Assembly: GCF_002979975.1 (NCBI RefSeq)
Contig: NZ_PCQD01000002.1
Span: 124,001-188,000, forward strand
Reading direction: 5' to 3'
Length of the DNA: 64,000 bases
Source: Pseudomonas sp. MYb185
Lineage (GTDB): Bacteria > Pseudomonadota > Gammaproteobacteria > Pseudomonadales > Pseudomonadaceae
The position numbers and the translations under genes are program-made. A model generated the notes under the pieces. That model was not told the origin of the DNA. It made no database searches and saw only the letters and a list, made by a program, of their open reading frames with translations. Positions 57,544 to 64,000 of the stretch are shown piece by piece; position 1 is the first letter of the stretch, and each line of letters begins with the position of its first letter.

Positions 57544-58122
57544 ATGCCGCGCAACACATGGATCGTGTTCTGCCTCGCCCTGGGCCTTGCGCCCCCGGTG
57601 CTGGCAATCAACCAGAACCAGCCCGTCGACCCCGAGCTGCGGGCCCTGTTGATGCAGGCCGTGTCACAGGCCGATAGTTTTGCCGATGCCTTCGATGCCC
57701 AGGTCTGGCTGCTGGACATGTCCACCCGGCTGCGGCGCTATATTCCCGATGAGCAGGAACGCCTGCGTTTTCTGCGCCTGGTCCACCGGGAATCTCGCAA
57801 CGCCGGCTTGAAACCCGACCTGGTGCTGGCGGTGATCCACGTGGAGAGCCTGTTCGACCGTTACGCGCTGTCCCGCGTCGGTGCCCAGGGCATCATGCAG
57901 GTGATGCCATTCTGGAAGGCAGAACTCGGCCGACCAGAAGACAACCTCATCGATCTGGCAACCAACCTGCGCTATGGCTGCACCATCCTCAAGTACTACC
58001 TCGATATTGAAAAGGGTGATCTGCGCCGGGCGCTGGCACGCTACAACGGCAGCCTCGGCAGCCACCGCTATCCGGACAAGGTGCAGGACTACTGGTATCG
58101 CTATTGGTATGTGAAGGAATAA
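57544..58122 (+). CDS. Lytic transglycosylase (SLT domain)
   Basis: 192 aa with a signal peptide (about residues 1-21). The SLT domain covers about residues 85-190; catalytic Glu101 is in VIHVESLFDRYALS, followed by GAQGIMQVMPFW and the Ala-Tyr-Asn equivalent LARYNGS. It cleaves peptidoglycan glycan strands to anhydro-muropeptides in the periplasm. Confidence 0.92.
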   Translation: MPRNTWIVFCLALGLAPPVLAINQNQPVDPELRALLMQAVSQADSFADAFDAQVWLLDMSTRLRRYIPDEQERLRFLRLVHRESRNAGLKPDLVLAVIHVESLFDRYALSRVGAQGIMQVMPFWKAELGRPEDNLIDLATNLRYGCTILKYYLDIEKGDLRRALARYNGSLGSHRYPDKVQDYWYRYWYVKE

Positions 58123-58129
58123 CGGCCGA

Positions 58130-58567
58130 TCAGTCCAACAGCACCAGCAGACTCTGCTCCGTCTGCGGCCCCGGCAGGCTGTGCTGCAGCTTGCCCTGCG
58201 GGTCGAATACATAGGTGGTCGGCAGTACCTGCGGACGTTCCAACCCCATGCTGTCCACAAAATCCTGCCCCATCACCGCGAACTGGATATCCATCTTCTG
58301 CGCCAGCTCGAGCAAGGCATCACCGCTGACACCATCGTAGTTGACACCCAGCACCGTGACCCCGGGATGCTCCGCCAGGCGGTTGAACTCCGGCAACTCG
58401 TGCAGGCAGGGTGCGCACCACTCGGCCCAGTAGTTCACTACCACCCAGCGATCTTCCAGGTCTGTCTGGCTCAGCGAATTACCCTCGTGATCCAGCCATT
58501 GCTGCTCACTACAGCCCCCCAGAACCAGACCGACAGCCAGCATACCGCTGCAAAGCCATGTCTTCAT
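58130..58567 (-). CDS. TlpA-like thiol-disulfide lipoprotein
   Basis: 145 aa. Lipobox Leu-Gly-Gly-Cys with Cys19. Thioredoxin fold with the redox pair Cys51-Ala-Pro-Cys54 in YWAEWCAPC and cis-proline in QVLPTTYVFD. Probably a periplasmic thiol reductase or oxidase anchored to a membrane. The start overlaps the stop of the YihY-type gene by 4 nt. Confidence 0.92.
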   Translation of the reverse strand: MKTWLCSGMLAVGLVLGGCSEQQWLDHEGNSLSQTDLEDRWVVVNYWAEWCAPCLHELPEFNRLAEHPGVTVLGVNYDGVSGDALLELAQKMDIQFAVMGQDFVDSMGLERPQVLPTTYVFDPQGKLQHSLPGPQTEQSLLVLLD

Positions 58568-59820
58568 GATGCCTCCTCAGTCTCGGCCACGACCTTGCCA
58601 TCGCCACTCAACCAGCTTTTCACGCTGCCGACCATGATCTGTCGGCGGCAACTCTCCAACTCGACCAGCGCTTCGCGAATCGGCGGATACCAGCTGTCAC
58701 CACTCTCCAGCGACAGGGGCAGCGAGGCTGCGGCGGGCAGCGCCTCCGGAAGCTCCTCCAGCAGGCCCGACAGCTCCAGCAGATCCAGATCCCGACTCAG
58801 CACATAGCCCCCCTGCTGTGCACGGGCGATGAATCGGCGGCTTTCCAGCCAATCGGTCAGTTGCAGCCAGAGATCCTCGGGCATGGCCCAGCCCGCGGCA
58901 TTGACCCGTGCCAGATCCACCACATCACCGCTCTTCTGTGCCTGCAGAAAAATGCGCAGCAACGCCAGCAGGCTGACCAGCCAGGGATAGGCCGCACGCT
59001 GCCAGGCGGTACTGTTGCCCAGATTGCAGACCAGCTCGGCGCCAAACAGGATGATCATCCAGCTGACATAGATCCACAGCAGGAACAGGGGAAAGGTGGC
59101 AAAGGCGCCGTAGATCAGCTGAAAACTGGGGAACAGCGCCACATACAGCGCAAAGCACGCCTTGGCCCCTTCGAACAACAGGGCCACCAGCAGCCCGCCG
59201 GCAAGTCCATGCTTGAACCGCACCCGGGTGTTGGGTACCGCCACGAAAATCAGGGTAAAGGCGGCAATGCTCAGCAGCAGCGGCACCCAGCCCAGCAGCT
59301 GCTTCCAGGCCGAGGCCAGCACCGCATCACCGGAGAGGAACGACAGGGAAGCCAGATAGGTACTGACCACGAACCCCGCACCCAGCAACAACGGTCCCAG
59401 ACTCAACACTGCCCAATACAGCAGGAAGCTGGACAGCCCCCGGCGGGGCTGGCGAATGCGCCAGATGGCATTGAAGGATTGTTCGATATTCAGCAGCATC
59501 ATGAAGGCGGTCACCATCAACACCGCTACACCAATACCGGTCAGCTGCCGGGCCTGCTGGGAAAACTCACTGAGGTACTCACGCAGCGCCGCACCGGTCG
59601 AAGGTACGAAGTTGTCGAAGATGAACGCCTCGATCTGCCCGCCGACCTGGTTGAATGCCGGTATCGCAGCCAGCATCGCATAGGTGACGGTCATCACCGG
59701 GACCACGGCGAACAGCGTGGTGTAGGTCAGGGCAGCAGCATTCTTCGGGCAGTTGTCATCGAGGAAACGATGGAACAGATAACGGCAGAAATATACCAGC
59801 TGTTGAATTTGACGCGGCAT
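58564..59820 (-). CDS. YihY/BrkB-family inner-membrane protein
   Basis: 418 aa. Six membrane spans (about residues 35-60, 95-120, 140-165, 185-205, 215-240 and 250-275), with the family signature DDNCPKNAAALTYTTLFAVVPVM near the start. The C-terminal ~125 residues form a soluble helical domain. Often mislabelled ribonuclease BN; the function is unsettled. Confidence 0.92.
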   Translation of the reverse strand: MPRQIQQLVYFCRYLFHRFLDDNCPKNAAALTYTTLFAVVPVMTVTYAMLAAIPAFNQVGGQIEAFIFDNFVPSTGAALREYLSEFSQQARQLTGIGVAVLMVTAFMMLLNIEQSFNAIWRIRQPRRGLSSFLLYWAVLSLGPLLLGAGFVVSTYLASLSFLSGDAVLASAWKQLLGWVPLLLSIAAFTLIFVAVPNTRVRFKHGLAGGLLVALLFEGAKACFALYVALFPSFQLIYGAFATFPLFLLWIYVSWMIILFGAELVCNLGNSTAWQRAAYPWLVSLLALLRIFLQAQKSGDVVDLARVNAAGWAMPEDLWLQLTDWLESRRFIARAQQGGYVLSRDLDLLELSGLLEELPEALPAAASLPLSLESGDSWYPPIREALVELESCRRQIMVGSVKSWLSGDGKVVAETEEAS

Positions 59821-59923
59821 TAAGGCTCCCTGACAGCCAGTGCTTTAGGGCTTAGAATAGCCGGCATGCCCCGCATAAGCCACCGGCTTGGCGGACCCCA
59901 CCGGATCTGATCGGAGATTTGCC

Positions 59924-61279
<1,356 letters not shown>

Positions 61280-61290
61280 CCCCCGCCGGA

Positions 61291-61334
61291 GCCTGTTTTT
61301 GTGTGGAGCAAAGCAGCGCCGCACAAAAACAGGC
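61291..61334. terminator. Bidirectional terminator between convergent genes
   Basis: Perfect 13-bp inverted repeat GCCTGTTTTTGTG / CACAAAAACAGGC around an 18-nt loop, between the DUF2069 gene and hda. The T-rich stem serves both directions. Confidence 0.75.
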
Positions 61335-61341
61335 CCGGCAG

Positions 61342-62055
61342 CTACCAGCCCATCACCCGCTTGACGAAGGGAATGGTCAGTCGATGCTGGGCCTGCAGGG
61401 ATGCCTGGTCCAGCTGTTCGAGGGCGGCAAACAGTTCGCTCATGCCCCGCGCGCCGCGACTCAGGATGTAGCGTGCGACCTCATCAGGCAGCTGCAGGCC
61501 ACGCCGCTCCGCGCGCATCTTGAGCATCTGCTGCTTGCCCTCATCGTCCAGCGCCTGCAGCTGGAACACCAGCCCCCAACCCAGGCGCGATATCAGATCC
61601 GGCAACTGCAGTTCGAGCCCCCGCGGCGCGGCACTGGCTGACATCAGCAGCCGCCCCTGGCGTTGCTGGATGCGGTTGTACAGATGGAACAGGGCCTCCT
61701 CCCAGTCCGCCTGGCCACCCAGCACCTCCAGGTCATCAAGACACACCAGATCGAGCTCTTCCATGCCGTCCAGCAGCAAAGGACCATGATCCAACACCTC
61801 GCGCAGCGGCAGATACATGGCCACAGCACCCGCCTCGGCCATGCGGTGGCAGGCCGCCTGCAGCAGATGCGAACGCCCGCTGCCAGGGGCGCCCCACAGA
61901 TAGATGCAGCGTTCCGCCGGCACCTGCGACGGATCGGCGAGCCCGTGCAATGCGGCCAGCACCGTGGTGTTGGAGCCGGTGAAATAATTGTCGAAGGTGG
62001 CCTCATCCCTGAGTTTGATACCCAGGGGGAGTTGTGTGGGCTGGCCTGAGGACAT
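61342..62055 (-). CDS. hda: DnaA regulatory inactivator Hda
   Basis: 237 aa from the ATG at 62055 with GGAGG upstream. The DnaA-like AAA+ domain has a variant Walker A, GAPGSGRSHLL (Arg for Lys, normal for Hda), and LVCLDDLEVL. The N-terminal QLPLGIKLRD is the sliding-clamp-binding motif. With the loaded clamp it promotes hydrolysis of DnaA-ATP after initiation. Confidence 0.96.
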   Translation of the reverse strand: MSSGQPTQLPLGIKLRDEATFDNYFTGSNTTVLAALHGLADPSQVPAERCIYLWGAPGSGRSHLLQAACHRMAEAGAVAMYLPLREVLDHGPLLLDGMEELDLVCLDDLEVLGGQADWEEALFHLYNRIQQRQGRLLMSASAAPRGLELQLPDLISRLGWGLVFQLQALDDEGKQQMLKMRAERRGLQLPDEVARYILSRGARGMSELFAALEQLDQASLQAQHRLTIPFVKRVMGW

Positions 62056-62102
62056 CAGTTGCCCTCCGCCTTGTCGTCTGCACTGCCGCGCATCGACCGT
62101 CC

Positions 62103-63323
62103 TTACCCGCGCCAGCGGAAGTAGAGTGTCGGTAATGCCGGGGCCGCTGGCTCGACTGGCTGCACCTGCTCTACTGGCAGCACATCCATGTCTTCGGTAG
62201 TGTCCGTCAGGGGCTCTTCGACGGTCCACTGTTCTGCCGGATCGGAAAGCTCACCTTCGGACAGCGGGACCGGGGCCTGCGCTTCGAAAGCCGGCTCGGG
62301 CTCGGGAATCGGCTCAGGCTCCGGTTGCGGCTCGGGAATGCGCTGCAGGCGCATGTCCAGATTCAGCATGCGCTCCAGCTGCGCTTCGCTGCCAGGAAAG
62401 CTGACCTGCAGCAGCATGGTGTCACCATCGATCGCCAGCAGCCTCGGCTGCTGCTGGGTGCCCAGTTGCCGCAGCATGCGCAGCAGGCCGGAATAGGCTG
62501 CCACGCTATCGATCCCTTCGACCTGCAGTTGCCAGCCGGACAACTCACCAGCCACACCGGCGGGGATCGCATATTGCTCGAATACCGCCTTGGCCAGGCG
62601 CCGCATCAGCTCATCAGCGGCCTGCTCGGCGGTCCCGGTGATGCGCCCGGACTCATGCTGGTCATTGAGCCACAGGGTCCAGTTCAGCGTCGTCTGCTCA
62701 TCCTCTCCGGCGATGGTCAGTGCCAGGGTTCCTTCCGCCGGGTAGCGTTCGCTGGCTTCGAGCAACGCCTCCTGGCTGGCCTGGCGAATCTGTTCTTCGC
62801 TGACCAGCGCCATGTCCTGCAGGTCGCCCAGCGGAAAACTCAGGGCTACCGCGCGGTGTTCCGCCGCCTGCTGCAGGCGCTGCGCCCAGGGTGCTGCCGG
62901 ACTCAACGTCCGCTCACCCAGCTCACCGGTTTCCACTGCCCACAGCACTATCCCCGGCCGGTTACGACCCAGTGCCGGCTGGCCAGCCTCGCTGAGCACC
63001 TTGCCCACCGCATCGGGTTCGAACTCGATGCGCAGCTGGCCGCCCTCGGCCGAGCCTATCCGCCGCATCAATTCCTGCGGCGTCTTCAATGCGTTGGCAA
63101 TGGCCGAACGCTGCAGGTCGACATCATTGCCGGCCAGGCGTTGCAGCATCACGGTGGTGGCCTCGCGCATGAGGTCCTCCCGGCTCTGCCCCTCTTCCTG
63201 GGTCACCTGTACCCGATAGAGGTTATCCAGCACCGCAGCCGGAACAGGGAGTGTCGCCAGAACGGCAGTACACAACAGGAGCGCGCGGACTCTTTGCTTG
63301 AAACGCCTGGGCTTGAAACGCAT
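62103..63323 (-). CDS. DUF2066 periplasmic protein
   Basis: 406 aa from the ATG at 63323. A signal peptide is followed by DUF2066 (about residues 25-320) and an acidic Pro/Glu-rich tail (about 325-395, PEPQPEPEPIPEPEP). Conserved between purM and hda in pseudomonads. Function unknown; probably envelope-associated. The family may reach the membrane by the signal sequence only. Confidence 0.88.
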   Translation of the reverse strand: MRFKPRRFKQRVRALLLCTAVLATLPVPAAVLDNLYRVQVTQEEGQSREDLMREATTVMLQRLAGNDVDLQRSAIANALKTPQELMRRIGSAEGGQLRIEFEPDAVGKVLSEAGQPALGRNRPGIVLWAVETGELGERTLSPAAPWAQRLQQAAEHRAVALSFPLGDLQDMALVSEEQIRQASQEALLEASERYPAEGTLALTIAGEDEQTTLNWTLWLNDQHESGRITGTAEQAADELMRRLAKAVFEQYAIPAGVAGELSGWQLQVEGIDSVAAYSGLLRMLRQLGTQQQPRLLAIDGDTMLLQVSFPGSEAQLERMLNLDMRLQRIPEPQPEPEPIPEPEPAFEAQAPVPLSEGELSDPAEQWTVEEPLTDTTEDMDVLPVEQVQPVEPAAPALPTLYFRWRG

Positions 63324-63543
63324 GGTAATCCCGTCTGGTGTCTGCTGCGTGCCCCAAAGCGGCCATAAACAGCGATCATAAAACGCATACATTAAACAAG
63401 CACTGCTGCGGCGGCAACCGCAGTCGGCCAAAGTCACCCGGGCATGGTCGCGCCGGGCATGAATTTGCTACACTAGCGCGCTATATCGCGACAGCCTCCC
63501 GCAAGGCCTATCGCCTCTCCCTTTGATCACTCGAGACCCACGC

Positions 63544-64000
63544 ATGAGCAGCCAAACGCCCTCCAAGCCTTCCATCAGTTACAAGGACGCCGGTGTCGAT
63601 ATCGACGCAGGAAATGCGCTTGTCGACCGCATCAAGCATGTCGCCAAACGCACCGCCCGCCCGGAAGTCATGGGTGGCCTGGGCGGCTTCGGCGCGCTGT
63701 GCGAAATCCCGGCGGGCTACAAGCAGCCGGTGCTGGTGTCCGGCACCGATGGCGTGGGCACCAAGCTGCGCCTGGCGATGGACCTGAACAAGCATGACCA
63801 GATCGGCATCGACCTGGTGGCCATGTGCGTCAACGATCTGGTGGTATGTGGCGCCGAGCCGCTGTTCTTCCTCGATTATTACGCCACCGGCAAACTGAAT
63901 GTCGACGTGGCGGCCCAGGTGGTCACCGGCATCGGCGCCGGCTGCGAGCTGGCCGGCTGCGCCCTGGTCGGTGGTGAGACTGCCGAGATGCCCGGCATGT
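63544..64000 (+). CDS. purM: Phosphoribosylformylglycinamidine cyclo-ligase, N-terminal part
   Basis: The first 152 codons, cut by the right window edge (family about 350 aa). The ATG at 63544 gives [20 protein letters not shown], then [20 protein letters not shown] and [29 protein letters not shown], all diagnostic of PurM. It closes the AIR ring with ATP in purine synthesis. Confidence 0.98.
   Translation, partial: MSSQTPSKPSISYKDAGVDIDAGNALVDRIKHVAKRTARPEVMGGLGGFGALCEIPAGYKQPVLVSGTDGVGTKLRLAMDLNKHDQIGIDLVAMCVNDLVVCGAEPLFFLDYYATGKLNVDVAAQVVTGIGAGCELAGCALVGGETAEMPGM

Overview
The window is chromosomal DNA from a gammaproteobacterium of the Pseudomonadaceae. Gene content, gene order and protein wording are Pseudomonas-like: OprD-type porin, PA2169-type four-helix protein, tolQRAB-pal-cpoB after ruvCAB, and proS/oprD/slyX/dps/aspS in the order I recall from P. 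aeruginosa. The fairly high but not extreme GC and several proteins typical of smaller marine genomes suggest a Halopseudomonas-like lineage; the genus is an inference.

Layout. 1-2.4 kb: start of a large biofilm adhesin gene running off the left edge, with a remarkable Asp-Ala dipeptide tract, preceded by an OmpA-type lipoprotein. 2.6-3.9 kb: tRNA-Asp, tRNA-Val and rdgC, followed by a gene-free stretch with three DnaA-box-like sites. 4.3-16.2 kb: a complete type II secretion operon read leftwards (gspC-D-E-F-G-H-I-J-K-L-M-N) ending in a small repeat-type lipoprotein. 16.6-18.7 kb: a PhoX-family phosphatase with a twin-arginine signal and lipobox, just upstream of and co-directional with the secretion operon. 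18.8-24.5 kb: nitrite assimilation (nirB, nirD, a nirC-type channel) driven by a clear sigma-54 promoter and ending in a fused PP2C phosphatase/Ser-Thr kinase. 24.8-27.3 kb: a large MscS-type channel.

27.4-30.2 kb is the one accessory patch: small phage-like genes (one broken by an in-frame TGA), then two unrelated envelope-protein genes on the opposite strand that share a 35-bp upstream cassette, ending beside tRNA-Ser(CGA). From 30.3 kb on, the DNA is core genome: purC/MBL hydrolase/bamC/dapA, a GcvR-like regulator with bcp, tusA, bepA, nadA, a Yip1 membrane protein, topoisomerase IB, tRNA-Lys, the Tol-Pal operon with ybgC, ruvCAB with yebC, aspS, a Dps protein, a membrane-bound cold-shock-domain protein, slyX/HIT, an OprD porin, proS, envelope genes, arsC/wrbA, hda, a DUF2066 protein and the start of purM.

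By function the window is dominated by envelope biology: secretion across the outer membrane, surface adhesion, outer-membrane assembly and stability (bamC, bepA, Tol-Pal), and nutrient scavenging (phosphate, nitrite). I see no CRISPR array, no rRNA operon and no intact transposase.
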